Shown here one piece after another: positions 1 to 7,799 of a DNA stretch of 64,000 nt (position 1 is the first letter of the stretch; each line of letters begins with the position of its first letter). Both the position numbers and the translations under genes were made by a program. Location of the stretch: contig NZ_CP081153.1 in assembly GCF_025140835.1 (NCBI RefSeq), positions 3,071,001-3,135,000 of the forward strand. Reading direction: 5' to 3'. The DNA is from Aliiroseovarius sp. M344 (GTDB lineage Bacteria > Pseudomonadota > Alphaproteobacteria > Rhodobacterales > Rhodobacteraceae). The notes under the pieces are model-generated. The model did no database searches. It was not told the origin of the DNA and saw only the letters and a list, made by a program, of their open reading frames with translations.

Positions 1-1
1 G

Positions 2-337
2 GTTGTCAAACGTGGGGCACAATTTGCCATGGGCAATATCACTTGGGACGCCGGGCCGGACACGACCGACTTGACCGATGGTCCCTATACGGTGGCCGTG
101 CGCCCGCACCACATCCTGCCAAACCCGACGGTCACCGCCAGTGTGCCGCTTGAGGGGCGCATCTCGGTCACCGAGCTAAGCGGTTCCGAAAGCTCGGCGC
201 ATTTTGAATTTGATGACCATGGCTGGGTATCGCTGGCGCATGGCGCGCACCCGTACAAGGTTGGCGAAAATCACACATTCTTCTTGGATGCCGGCGCGTG
301 CCTCTATTTCGCGCCCGATGGCAGCCGGGCCGCCTGA
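2..337 (+). CDS. glpS: Glycerol ABC transporter ATP-binding protein, C-terminal part (partial at window start)
   Basis: The reading frame is open from the first complete codon at base 2 to a TGA at 335-337, so only the last 111 residues are present. The fragment is the C-terminal TOBE/MalK-like regulatory domain of a sugar-type ABC ATPase, recognisable by VAVRPHHILP near residue 30 and by short beta-strand-like segments after it. The P-loop half lies outside the window. Naming it GlpS is inference from order: a second ATPase, two permeases and a DUF2160 protein follow, which is the layout of the glycerol importer GlpSTPQV of rhizobia. The next gene starts 10 bases downstream, so they are surely co-transcribed. 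Confidence 0.8.
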   Translation, partial: VVKRGAQFAMGNITWDAGPDTTDLTDGPYTVAVRPHHILPNPTVTASVPLEGRISVTELSGSESSAHFEFDDHGWVSLAHGAHPYKVGENHTFFLDAGACLYFAPDGSRAA

Positions 338-347
338 AGGGGTCAAC

Positions 348-1439
348 ATGGCAAAGATCACACTCAAAGACCTGCGGCATTCTTACATGAGCGACCCGAA
401 AGGGCCGGAAGATTACGCATTGAAACATGTCGACATCGACTGGGAGGACGGCGGCGCCTATGCGTTGCTTGGCCCCTCAGGTTGCGGCAAATCCACCCTT
501 TTGAACATTATTTCCGGGCTTTTGGTGCCGTCAGAAGGACAGGTCCTATTCGACGGGCAGGATATGACAACCCAACCGCCCGATGCCCGCAACATCGCGC
601 AGGTGTTCCAGTTTCCGGTGATCTACGACACGATGACGGTTTACGACAACCTGGCTTTCCCACTTCGAAACCGGGGGCGGGACGAGGCGACCGTGCGCGA
701 GCGGGTGCACGCAATTGCAGAGATGCTCGACGTGACAGACATGCTCGATCGCCGCGCGGCGGGCCTGTCGCCAGACAACAAGCAAAAGATCTCGATGGGG
801 CGCGGACTGGTGCGCAACGACGTGAACGTGGTGATGTTCGACGAACCGCTGACCGTGATCGACCCGCATCTGAAATGGAAACTGCGATCAAAGCTGAAAG
901 AGCTGCACCAGCGCGTCAAAGCGACGATGATCTACGTCACCCATGACCAGACCGAAGCTCTGACCTTCGCCGATCAGGTTGTGGTGATGGAAGAAGGCGA
1001 AGTGGTGCAGATCGGCACGCCCGTCGAACTGTTCGAACGCCCGGCACACACTTTTGTGGGCCACTTCATCGGATCGCCGGGGATGAACGTGCTGCCCGCC
1101 GAATTGCGAGACGGTGCTGCGTTTTTCCAAGGCCAGAAAGTGGCTCTGGAAGGTGCCGTGACACCCGGCACCACGGGCCGAATAGAAATCGGCGTGCGGC
1201 CGGAATTTGTGCATATCGGCGCGACCGGGATCGAAGCCCGCGTCAGCCGCGTCGCCGATGTTGGACGCCATAATGTGGTCGAGGCGATGGTCGGCGATCA
1301 GAAAGTCGCCGCTATTCTGAACGGCCCCGCCCCCGCCCAGGGTGACGTCGTGCACTTGCAATTCCAACAAAACCAGACCCGTGTTTATGCGGATGGTTGG
1401 ATCGCCACCGACCCCGCCCTTGAGGAGGCCACAGCATGA
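348..1439 (+). CDS. glpT: Glycerol ABC transporter ATP-binding protein GlpT-like
   Basis: A 363-residue ABC ATPase that would energise glycerol uptake together with the other ATPase. The ATG at 348 was chosen over an upstream in-frame ATG because it matches the usual N-terminus and lies 10 bases after the glpS stop. Walker A is GPSGCGKST (residues 42-50), the Q-loop is near residue 88, Walker B is VVMFDEP (161-167), and the switch histidine is in THDQTEAL. A TOBE domain fills the C-terminus. The ABC signature is unusual: instead of LSGGQ it reads LSPDNKQKISMGRG (140-153), and the D-loop is TVIDPH. This suggests that one composite ATP site is degenerate. The gene overlaps glpP by ATGA. Confidence 0.88.
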   Translation: MAKITLKDLRHSYMSDPKGPEDYALKHVDIDWEDGGAYALLGPSGCGKSTLLNIISGLLVPSEGQVLFDGQDMTTQPPDARNIAQVFQFPVIYDTMTVYDNLAFPLRNRGRDEATVRERVHAIAEMLDVTDMLDRRAAGLSPDNKQKISMGRGLVRNDVNVVMFDEPLTVIDPHLKWKLRSKLKELHQRVKATMIYVTHDQTEALTFADQVVVMEEGEVVQIGTPVELFERPAHTFVGHFIGSPGMNVLPAELRDGAAFFQGQKVALEGAVTPGTTGRIEIGVRPEFVHIGATGIEARVSRVADVGRHNVVEAMVGDQKVAAILNGPAPAQGDVVHLQFQQNQTRVYADGWIATDPALEEATA

Positions 1440-2299
1440 AAACCGAAAACCAAAAGGCGTGGTTCTTTGTGCTGCCGGTGCTGATCCTTGTGGCCTTCAA
1501 CGCGTTGATCCCGATGATGACCGTTGTGAATTACTCGGTGCAGGAAACCTTTGGTGACAACCTGTTCTTCTGGGAAGGGCTGACATGGTTTGAACAAATC
1601 CTGCGGTCCGAGAGGTTCCACGCCGCCCTTGGTCGACAGTTCCTGTTCACCTTTCTGATCCTGATCATCGAAGTGCCACTGGGCATCGCCATCGCGCTTT
1701 CGATGCCCCGCAACGGGTTCTGGGTGCCGGTCTGTCTGGTCTTGATGGCCCTGCCTATGCTGATCCCGTGGAACGTGGTCGGCGCGATGTGGAACATCTT
1801 TGCCCTGCCGGACATTGGGCTGCTGGGCTATTTCATTAACCACGTTTTGGGCATCAACTACGATATGACCCAAGACCCGGTTGCAGCTTGGATCACCATC
1901 GTCACGATGGATGTCTGGCACTGGACGTCTTTGGTTGTGCTGCTGTCTTATGCCGGGCTGGTTTCGATCCCCGACGCCTATTACCAGGCGGCCAAGATCG
2001 ACGGCGCGTCAAACTGGTCGGTGTTTCGCTATATCCAGCTGCCAAAGATGAAGAACGTGCTGACCATCGCGATCCTTCTGCGCTTCATGGACAGTTTCAA
2101 CATCTATACCGAACCCTTCGTTCTGACCGGCGGCGGGCCCGGCAACGCGACAACGCTTCTGTCCATCGACCTTGTGAAGATCGCCCTTGGGCAGTTTGAC
2201 CTTGGCCCTGCCGCGGCGATGTCGCTGATCTATTTCGCAATCACGCTTTTGGTGTCGTGGGTGTTCTACACCGTGATGACCAAAGATGACCTGAACTGA
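1436..2299 (+). CDS. glpP: Glycerol ABC transporter permease GlpP
   Basis: A 287-residue inner-membrane permease of the MalF/UgpA class. About six hydrophobic segments are visible, the first at residues 9-28. The cytoplasmic EAA loop is in the region ending KIDGASNWSVFRYIQLPK, where the usual A-x-x-DGA pattern can be read. The start overlaps the stop of the upstream ATPase gene (ATGA), implying translational coupling. It would form the heterodimeric channel with the next gene product. Assignment to glycerol rather than another sugar rests on the neighbouring DUF2160 gene and the paired ATPases. ABC permease function is certain; substrate is inference. Confidence 0.87.
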   Translation: MKTENQKAWFFVLPVLILVAFNALIPMMTVVNYSVQETFGDNLFFWEGLTWFEQILRSERFHAALGRQFLFTFLILIIEVPLGIAIALSMPRNGFWVPVCLVLMALPMLIPWNVVGAMWNIFALPDIGLLGYFINHVLGINYDMTQDPVAAWITIVTMDVWHWTSLVVLLSYAGLVSIPDAYYQAAKIDGASNWSVFRYIQLPKMKNVLTIAILLRFMDSFNIYTEPFVLTGGGPGNATTLLSIDLVKIALGQFDLGPAAAMSLIYFAITLLVSWVFYTVMTKDDLN

Positions 2300-2309
2300 G
2301 GACGCCCCG

Positions 2310-3107
2310 ATGAAAAAACGATCCCTCGTCCCCATAATCTACATCCTGTTCCTGATGTTGCCGATCTATTGGCTGGTTGCGATGAGCTTCAAGACCACCA
2401 ACGAAATCCTGTCCGGCTTCTCGCTGTTCCCGCAGACCTTCACGCTGGACGCCTATAAAACGATCTTCACCGATCCGACATGGTATTGGGGTTATATCAA
2501 CTCGATTATCTATGTGTCGCTGAACACGGTGATCTCGATCGCGGTGGCGTTGCCTGCAGCCTATGCGTTTTCGCGGTATCGCTTTTTGGGCGACAAGCAT
2601 CTGTTCTTCTGGCTTTTGACCAACCGGATGGCCCCGGCGGCCGTTTTCGCCTTACCCTTCTTTCAACTGTATTCGGCGGTCGGCATCTTCGACACCCATT
2701 TGGCGGTGGCGCTAGCGCATTGCCTGTTCAACATCCCGCTGGCCGTCTGGATATTGGAAGGCTTCATGGGCGGCGTCCCAAAAGAACTGGACGAAACCGC
2801 CTATGTCGACGGCTATTCCTTCCCACGGTTTTTCGTGTCGATATTCCTGCCCACGATTAAGGCGGGCGTCGGTGTGGCCGCGTTCTTCTGCTTCATGTTT
2901 TCATGGGTCGAGCTGTTGCTCGCGAAAACCCTGACGGCGGTCGAGGCCAAGCCGATTGCCGCCACCATGACCAAAACCGCGTCCAGCGCGGGGTATGAAC
3001 TGGGTTTGCTGGCCGCCGCTGGCACCCTCACCATCATTCCGGGCGCGATTGTGATCTATTTCGTCCGCAACTACATCGCGAAAGGCTTCGCGATGGGAAG
3101 GGTTTGA
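2310..3107 (+). CDS. glpQ: Glycerol ABC transporter permease GlpQ
   Basis: A 265-residue permease of the MalG/UgpE class. The N-terminal membrane segment begins at once after MKKRSLVP, and the EAA loop is visible as LDETAYVDGYSFPRFF. The protein ends with a basic YIAKGFAMGRV tail typical of this family. The gene starts 10 bases after glpP. It pairs with GlpP to form the transmembrane channel. The next gene begins one base after its stop, so the whole set is one transcript. Confidence 0.87.
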   Translation: MKKRSLVPIIYILFLMLPIYWLVAMSFKTTNEILSGFSLFPQTFTLDAYKTIFTDPTWYWGYINSIIYVSLNTVISIAVALPAAYAFSRYRFLGDKHLFFWLLTNRMAPAAVFALPFFQLYSAVGIFDTHLAVALAHCLFNIPLAVWILEGFMGGVPKELDETAYVDGYSFPRFFVSIFLPTIKAGVGVAAFFCFMFSWVELLLAKTLTAVEAKPIAATMTKTASSAGYELGLLAAAGTLTIIPGAIVIYFVRNYIAKGFAMGRV

Positions 3108-3108
3108 T

Positions 3109-3387
3109 ATGCTCAGTTGGATGGCCTGGACTTGGCCCACAGCGTTCGTTTTCATCGGTATCTTTACCGGCATCGCAATCCTGACATTGGTCGAGATCAG
3201 ATACCCCGGCGGAGCAGAGCGTCAGGGTATTCTTGGCCTGACCACGACGCGCGGCGACAGGTATTTCCTGAGCTTGCTGGGCACCAGCTTCATCTTTTTG
3301 ATCTGGCTGGGCCTGATCGGAATGCCGCTTTGGGGTCCTCTGTTCATCTCTATCGCTTGGGGCTTTTTCTGTTTCTGGAAAGTGTGA
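3109..3387 (+). CDS. DUF2160 small membrane protein of the glycerol transporter operon
   Basis: A 92-residue protein with two clear hydrophobic helices (roughly residues 8-27 and 53-80) separated by a polar segment with IRYPGGAERQGILGL. This is the DUF2160 family, which is characteristically encoded between the GlpQ permease and the binding-protein gene in glycerol ABC operons; its role is unknown. Here it is the last gene of the operon. The ATG at 3109 begins one base after the glpQ stop. Its presence is the main reason for calling the operon a glycerol importer. Confidence 0.85.
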   Translation: MLSWMAWTWPTAFVFIGIFTGIAILTLVEIRYPGGAERQGILGLTTTRGDRYFLSLLGTSFIFLIWLGLIGMPLWGPLFISIAWGFFCFWKV

Positions 3388-3408
3388 ACACCCCGGCCCT
3401 GCAACAAA

Positions 3409-3438
3409 AAAACGGCCCGGTGATCCGGGCCGTTTTCT
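3409..3438 (+). terminator. Rho-independent terminator after the glp operon
   Basis: A perfect 12-bp stem (AAAACGGCCCGG / CCGGGCCGTTTT) with a TGAT loop is followed by T-rich sequence on both strands. It lies 21 bases after the DUF2160 stop and 23 bases before the end of the convergent M56 gene, so it probably terminates transcription from both sides. Confidence 0.9.
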
Positions 3439-3460
3439 ATTTGTCACCTAAGGCGCGGCG

Positions 3461-4573
3461 TCACCAGGTGCGCTGCGCCATGGTGTTCAGCTGATTGAGC
3501 CGCTCAAGATTGGCAACCGTCGACAGCATGATCCGATCGTGGCTCCAGCCGGTGGGTTGCGCCAGCGATGTCGCGCCAACCAGCACGCAGGTTGTCATGA
3601 CTACGGACATGACCACCCCGACGAAACGACGCTCTCGCGTGGGGTTTGCCTGATCATGGGCAATCTCAAGAATGCGATCTTTCAACATAGACCGGCGCCC
3701 GATCAGCGGGATCGTGCGCCCGACCAACGGCACACCAAACGCGCGCGGTTGTCCGCGTGCGTGCCGATTGCGGCGCGCGATGCTCAGAAGACGGGTCGAA
3801 TACCCGTGGGCGTCGAACCGACGCCGCGCCAGATAGGCCCGATCACAAGCCAGTTCGCCCAGCCTGCGCAGGCGGCTGGACAGAAACCAAAACCCAGGGT
3901 TCAGCACCACAAGCGGCGAGATCAACGACAAGGCAACCTCGGCATCCACGTCGCCTTGGCGAATATGCTGCATCTCGTGACCGATTGACATTTGCATGGC
4001 GTCGCGGTCCTGACACAGGTTTTCGGGCAAGACGACGTAATAAAACCACAGTCCGCGTGTTGAAAAAGGTACGGTGATGGTGGGACTAAGCACGACGCGC
4101 ACCCGACGACTTTGACGCATCACCTGACCAGAGCGAATGGCACGACGGATGCGCACCACATTGACGCCCAGATAAAAGGCGCGCGCCAGCAGCGCGGTCA
4201 GAAATGCCGCCACGACCACTTTGAACACCATCGACCCACCCGAGGTCACATGATCAATGATCTGCGTTTTCAGCGTCAAGAACCAGCTCATGTCGCTGGC
4301 CGTCACGGACAGGTTGCCTTTCAGATACTGCGCCACGATCGCATCGGTCGCATTGACCGAACTGGCGAAGGGCGCGGAGTGCAAATAGGGTTGAACAAAG
4401 GGCAAGACCGCCAGACTGACACATGCAGTCACCCCCAACCGGCGACGCGTCAGGTAACATCGCCGATGGCCACACAGCGCAAAAGCCGCTTCAAATGCGG
4501 CAAAGACCAAAGCGGCCAGAATAATCATGGATTGGATCCAGATCACCCCCCCTACGATTTGATCAATCGTCAT
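3461..4573 (-). CDS. M56-family (BlaR1/MecR1-like) membrane metallopeptidase without sensor domain
   Basis: A membrane zinc protease of 370 residues. Hydrophobic segments occur at about residues 8-30, 48-62 and 115-137. The catalytic motif HEMQH is at residues 199-203, and a likely third ligand lies in GELACDRAYL. BlaR1 and MecR1 are about 590 residues and carry a C-terminal penicillin-binding sensor; that domain is absent here, so the signal is unknown. Proteins of this family cleave the partner BlaI-type repressor. The ATG at 4573 has AAGGA nine bases upstream; a TTG at 4594 would add seven residues. It overlaps the upstream repressor gene by 11 bases. Confidence 0.85.
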   Translation of the reverse strand: MTIDQIVGGVIWIQSMIILAALVFAAFEAAFALCGHRRCYLTRRRLGVTACVSLAVLPFVQPYLHSAPFASSVNATDAIVAQYLKGNLSVTASDMSWFLTLKTQIIDHVTSGGSMVFKVVVAAFLTALLARAFYLGVNVVRIRRAIRSGQVMRQSRRVRVVLSPTITVPFSTRGLWFYYVVLPENLCQDRDAMQMSIGHEMQHIRQGDVDAEVALSLISPLVVLNPGFWFLSSRLRRLGELACDRAYLARRRFDAHGYSTRLLSIARRNRHARGQPRAFGVPLVGRTIPLIGRRSMLKDRILEIAHDQANPTRERRFVGVVMSVVMTTCVLVGATSLAQPTGWSHDRIMLSTVANLERLNQLNTMAQRTW

Positions 4574-4955
4574 CCTTTCTGATCCTTGTATCAATGATCT
4601 CTTTTATTTCCCGGATCATTTCGTCCGTCAGATCCTCGTTATCCACCAGGCGCGCCACAAGCGCTGTCGGTGTTCCTCCAAACAATGAATCTGACAAATT
4701 TTTGAGGGACCGCCCCTCGTATTCATCCTTCTGGATGGCGGGCACATACACCAGGCTTCTGGCCTGCCGCTCGGATGTCACATACCCTTTGTCATCCAGA
4801 ATTTTCATGATGGTCGCCACCGAGGTGTAAGCCCGTTTCGTGCCGCCTTGTAGGGTGCTCATAATATCACGGACCGACCCGGAGCCGATGCTCCAAAGGG
4901 CGATCATGAATTCAAGCTCTACATCTGTAAGCAATTCGCTGCGTCGGCGCGCCAC
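4563..4955 (-). CDS. BlaI/MecI/CopY-family transcriptional repressor
   Basis: A 130-residue winged-helix repressor. The N-terminal part contains the family pattern around VRDIMSTLQGGTKRAYTSVATIM and the wing SLVYVPAI. The C-terminal part (about 85-130) is the helical dimer region ending in acidic DDD. The start is GTG at 4953-4955 with GGAGA upstream. In known systems the dimer represses its own operon and is inactivated when the cognate M56 protease cleaves it. The partner is the next gene. No beta-lactamase or other obvious target gene is adjacent, so the regulated function is unknown. Confidence 0.88.
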   Translation of the reverse strand: MARRRSELLTDVELEFMIALWSIGSGSVRDIMSTLQGGTKRAYTSVATIMKILDDKGYVTSERQARSLVYVPAIQKDEYEGRSLKNLSDSLFGGTPTALVARLVDNEDLTDEMIREIKEIIDTRIRKDDD

Positions 4956-5310
4956 GGCTTCTCTCCGTCTTTGACAACTAGAGAATTAGTACATGAGAAT
5001 CAGTTTTTTGCCTAGTTCAAACCTGGCCGCCGTATGAACAATCTGCATTTGCGCTTGGCATCTTTAAACTGTCAAAGATTGTATGAGTTCAAAGATGGCT
5101 TTGTCGCTTTATATACGGGTTCGGAAAACGGCACCTCTGCATCACGCTGTTCGACGCAGATGTTGATTGCCTGCATCGAAACACGTCGCGACACACAGCT
5201 ACTGTTCAAAAAAATAACCAAATGACAGTAACTCTAGTACTCGAACGCTCATTGGAGTCACTCCCTCCACCGAACCATCAATAAAAGGCGGTGGAGGAGG
5301 CGTTGATCAA
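4956..5310. other. Non-coding interval between blaI-like gene and cox pseudogene
   Basis: Apart from the candidate operator at 4981-5000, I see no gene here. A short plus-strand open frame at 5034-5225 has no family likeness and no clear ribosome binding site. An inverted repeat CCTCCACCG (5264-5272) / CGGTGGAGG (5289-5297) sits just beyond the 3' end of the pseudogene but has no T-run. A small palindrome GGAGTCACTCC lies at 5254-5264. Confidence 0.5.
4981..5000 (-). promoter_or_regulatory. Candidate operator/promoter of the blaI-like operon
   Basis: Upstream of the repressor start the plus strand reads GAGAATTAGTACATGAGAAT, a direct repeat of GAGAAT spaced 14 bases apart around TAGTACATGA. 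It has a partial likeness to the TACAnnTGTA core of BlaI/CopY operators but is not a clear match. The position, 26-45 bases before the GTG, fits an autoregulatory site. This is inference. Confidence 0.3.
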
Positions 5311-5975
5311 TCAACTGGCGTCAACAGCGCGCTTGGTAAGAAGCTTGATCAGATTTGCACGGTATTCAGCGCTTCCATGCGTGTCAGACATCTGCCCGTC
5401 GCCATCAACACTTACGCTGTCTGCTACCGCTGCAGCCCAGTCAGCCGAAAGCGCGGCTTCTAGCTCGGCATGTTGAAAACTCCGCCTTCGCCTGCGCCTG
5501 TTACGACAACACGTGTGCCACACGCGCCATCAGCGACACACACGCCCACCAGAGCAAAAAGAGATGCTGGCCAGCGGAATTTGACGTAGGCCGTACGTTT
5601 TGGTGCGTTAACACGTACTGATGTGATAATGTCGTCATCATCAAGCGCTGTGGCAAACAGGCCGTCGAAGCAATCGTCCGAAGCGATCTCTCGCTTGTTG
5701 GCCACAATGGTCGCGTCCAACGCCAAAGCCCAGCTGGATAGTCTGCTGCCGGGTCATTGTTGGCGATGGATCCACCGATGGTGCCAGAATAACGAACTAC
5801 CGGATCACCGATTCCGTCTGCAAGAAAGGCAATCGTCGGGTACAGGCGCTGCACATCGCATTTCCTGCCACTTCTGCGTGGGTGGTTGCAGCGCCGATCA
5901 CCAAGGTATCCCCTTCCGTGGAAACCCCAGAGATGCAGTCAATTGCGCGCACATAAACATGGTCGCTTGTGTACG
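5311..5975 (-). pseudogene. Frameshifted, truncated FAD-binding (CoxM-like) subunit of a molybdenum hydroxylase
   Basis: Three pieces in different minus-strand frames together resemble the medium FAD-binding subunit of CO/xanthine dehydrogenases. The 5' piece (about 5860-5970) reads [19 protein letters not shown]. The middle (about 5480-5850) reads [21 protein letters not shown], then shifts frame into [13 protein letters not shown] and [14 protein letters not shown]. The 3' piece (5311-5450) reads DGQMSDTHGSAEYRANLIK and ends KRAVDAS-stop. The FAD motif (GTIGGSIAN) and the C-terminal HGSAEYR motif are typical. At least two frameshifts break it, and the first 60-70 residues are missing, cut off exactly where the methyltransferase gene ends. 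No CoxL or CoxS gene lies nearby. It is a decayed relic. Confidence 0.8.
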
Positions 5976-5977
5976 AT

Positions 5978-6811
5978 CTATCGCTTTCGAAGCACCACTG
6001 CCATCTGTTCCAACTTGTCATAGTCGTCGACGACTTCTACAACTTCGAAGTTCTTGCCCCAGATCCGACGGACAAATTCTTCACCCACATAGGCATGGCC
6101 GTAATCGTAAAACCCGAAGGCCGGGTTCCTTGCGTAGAAAAGCATCTCTCCTAGTTCAAACATTCGTAAAAACTCAGATTTTCCGCCGGCATCGTTAATA
6201 TCTTTTTGTTGGGTGATTTTGTTTGGCGGTAGTTCGCTGGGATCCGTGTCAGCAACATAATCCAAATGCCCACGGCCGTAGGTGGTAAGGATTATTGTCG
6301 CTCCCGAACGACAAATTCTGTCAAATTCATCTAACCAGCGCGTCGCTTGTATTGCACTAAAGTGCGAGAACACAGAATAGGCTGTAATTACGTCGACGGA
6401 ATTGGATGGTATCTGAGTTTTGGGTCTCATTGGAATGTGAGTGAAATTGAATTCTGATGCAAAGTCTTCTTTACAGAAGTCTATGAACTCCTCAGTCACA
6501 TCCGCCCCTGTCATATTCTGAGCTGGGAAATCTCGCATAAAAGTTTTGAAAATTCTTCCCACACCGCATCCGAAATCGAGGTAGTTTTTTTGCGGCCCGA
6601 CACAATTGTCGAGGTGAGGCCGGGCGATCTTATAGAGCTTGAATGCTTCCTCAATCCCGGTGGCCAGATTTAGGCTGCCCAATCGTGCCAAGTGTCGAAA
6701 ATTTGGGAAACTCGGGTCAGAGCTCTCGGCCGCTCGCAGCATTGCTCCTTGCCACTCTTCGATAGTGGAGCCGTGATGCTCATCAAAAATTTTTGTTCCA
6801 AGTTTTGACAT
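5978..6811 (-). CDS. Class I SAM-dependent methyltransferase
   Basis: A 277-residue protein with a Rossmann-type SAM-binding motif I, YLDFGCGVGRI (about 78-88), an acidic residue after beta-2 (GADVTEEFI) and motif IV-like YSVFSHF. The ATG at 6811 has GGGGA five bases upstream; an in-frame TTG at 6823 is weaker. The substrate cannot be told from sequence. The gene is visibly richer in A+T than its neighbours. Its 3' end abuts the broken coxM-like relic, so it probably arrived by horizontal transfer or rearrangement. It has no operon partners. Confidence 0.75.
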   Translation of the reverse strand: MSKLGTKIFDEHHGSTIEEWQGAMLRAAESSDPSFPNFRHLARLGSLNLATGIEEAFKLYKIARPHLDNCVGPQKNYLDFGCGVGRIFKTFMRDFPAQNMTGADVTEEFIDFCKEDFASEFNFTHIPMRPKTQIPSNSVDVITAYSVFSHFSAIQATRWLDEFDRICRSGATIILTTYGRGHLDYVADTDPSELPPNKITQQKDINDAGGKSEFLRMFELGEMLFYARNPAFGFYDYGHAYVGEEFVRRIWGKNFEVVEVVDDYDKLEQMAVVLRKR

Positions 6812-7160
6812 CGGCGTCCCCAATCAAATGCGTTAATCTACTTCTAGTAGGTGCTTCTGGCAGAGCAATCTAATTTTCGCAATATCCTATATTGTGCAAT
6901 GGAGCCGGCAGTTCGCAGGTTGTTAAAAAGAAAAAAACCGGCGTACCGCCTGCCTGCCATCCCCGCGAGTTGAGAAATCTATCACTAGGGCTAAGCGTTG
7001 TCTGGCATTTGTTGCAGAGTAAACCGCCGCTTGTCGCCGTCCACATTGCAGCTAGAAACCTTTTGGCGGGGTTGCTCCTGTTGTCCTTCTTAAATCCGTT
7101 TGTGATGAAAAGCTGCCCGGTGCCGGGAAACCCGAACAAGCATGGCTTGACGCCTTGGTT
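6812..7160. other. Non-coding interval between methyltransferase and polyol operon end
   Basis: No gene that I can support. Short open frames on both strands (for example about 6870-7139 minus) have no recognisable family. Base composition is lower in G+C than the polyol operon. It may be the other flank of the insertion or rearrangement that brought the methyltransferase. I saw no terminal inverted repeats or tRNA fragment. Confidence 0.5.
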
Positions 7161-7799
7161 TCACACATCTTTGGGTTGGATCACAAAGTCGGATGCGCGC
7201 GAGTTATTCATAACAAACTCAACGTTACGCATGTCATTGCCCAGCGCACGTGCTTCGGCGTCGGCTTCAGACAGACCGTGGTCGAGCCAGCGTTTGATCA
7301 GACGGGTTTCCAATACATCCCGGTCGACGTCGATGGAGACTGTGAGGTCGAAAAGATCTGCTAGCTCTGACCATGGCGGGTTGTCGAGCAACAGATAGTT
7401 GCCTTCGACCACAACGACATTTGTCTGCTTGCCGATTTGGCCGCCACGCGGAACTGTGCTGTCGGCTTCGCGATCAAAGGTGGGGTAAAATAGGTCCTTA
7501 TTGCTCCGCAATGCACGCACAAGGGCAACAAAGCCGCTTGCATCAAATGTTTCTGGCGCGCCCTTGCGGTCGAATAGGTCCATCTGCCGGAGCGTGGGAT
7601 TGTCCAGATGAAATCCATCCATTGGCAGGACAGCCGCTGACGGGCCAAGCCGCTCTGCCAGGTTTTCCGCAAGGGTAGATTTTCCCGACCCCGGCGGGCC
7701 AGCAACGGCGACAAGAATGCGCTCATGTTCAATCGCGCGCTTTCTAACCTCACGAACAAGCGCATCTGTGGTGGTCAACTTGTTCATCGCCTTGCTCAC
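7161..7799 (-). CDS. frcK: P-loop kinase of the FrcK/uridine kinase-like type
   Basis: A 212-residue P-loop NTPase. Walker A is AGPPGSGKST (about 33-42), followed by MDGFHLDN, the substrate-site pattern of the phosphoribulokinase/uridine kinase and pantothenate kinase superfamily, and VVVVEGNYLLL as the Walker B region. In rhizobia a related protein, FrcK, accompanies fructose transport. Here it ends the polyol operon after a PfkB-type fructokinase, and its GTG start overlaps that gene's stop (GTGA), so the two are translationally coupled. The substrate is probably a sugar or nucleoside; the frcK label is inference. An ATG five codons in (7787) is an alternative start. Confidence 0.65.
   Translation of the reverse strand: MSKAMNKLTTTDALVREVRKRAIEHERILVAVAGPPGSGKSTLAENLAERLGPSAAVLPMDGFHLDNPTLRQMDLFDRKGAPETFDASGFVALVRALRSNKDLFYPTFDREADSTVPRGGQIGKQTNVVVVEGNYLLLDNPPWSELADLFDLTVSIDVDRDVLETRLIKRWLDHGLSEADAEARALGNDMRNVEFVMNNSRASDFVIQPKDV

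Noticed and set aside
5034..5225. Plus-strand open frame of 63 residues between the BlaI-like gene and the cox relic
   Set aside because: No family likeness, no clear ribosome binding site, and no coding-like composition.
6868..7160. Possible mobile-element end or tRNA remnant next to the methyltransferase
   Set aside because: No terminal inverted repeats, no transposase frame, and no cloverleaf-like folding could be read by eye.
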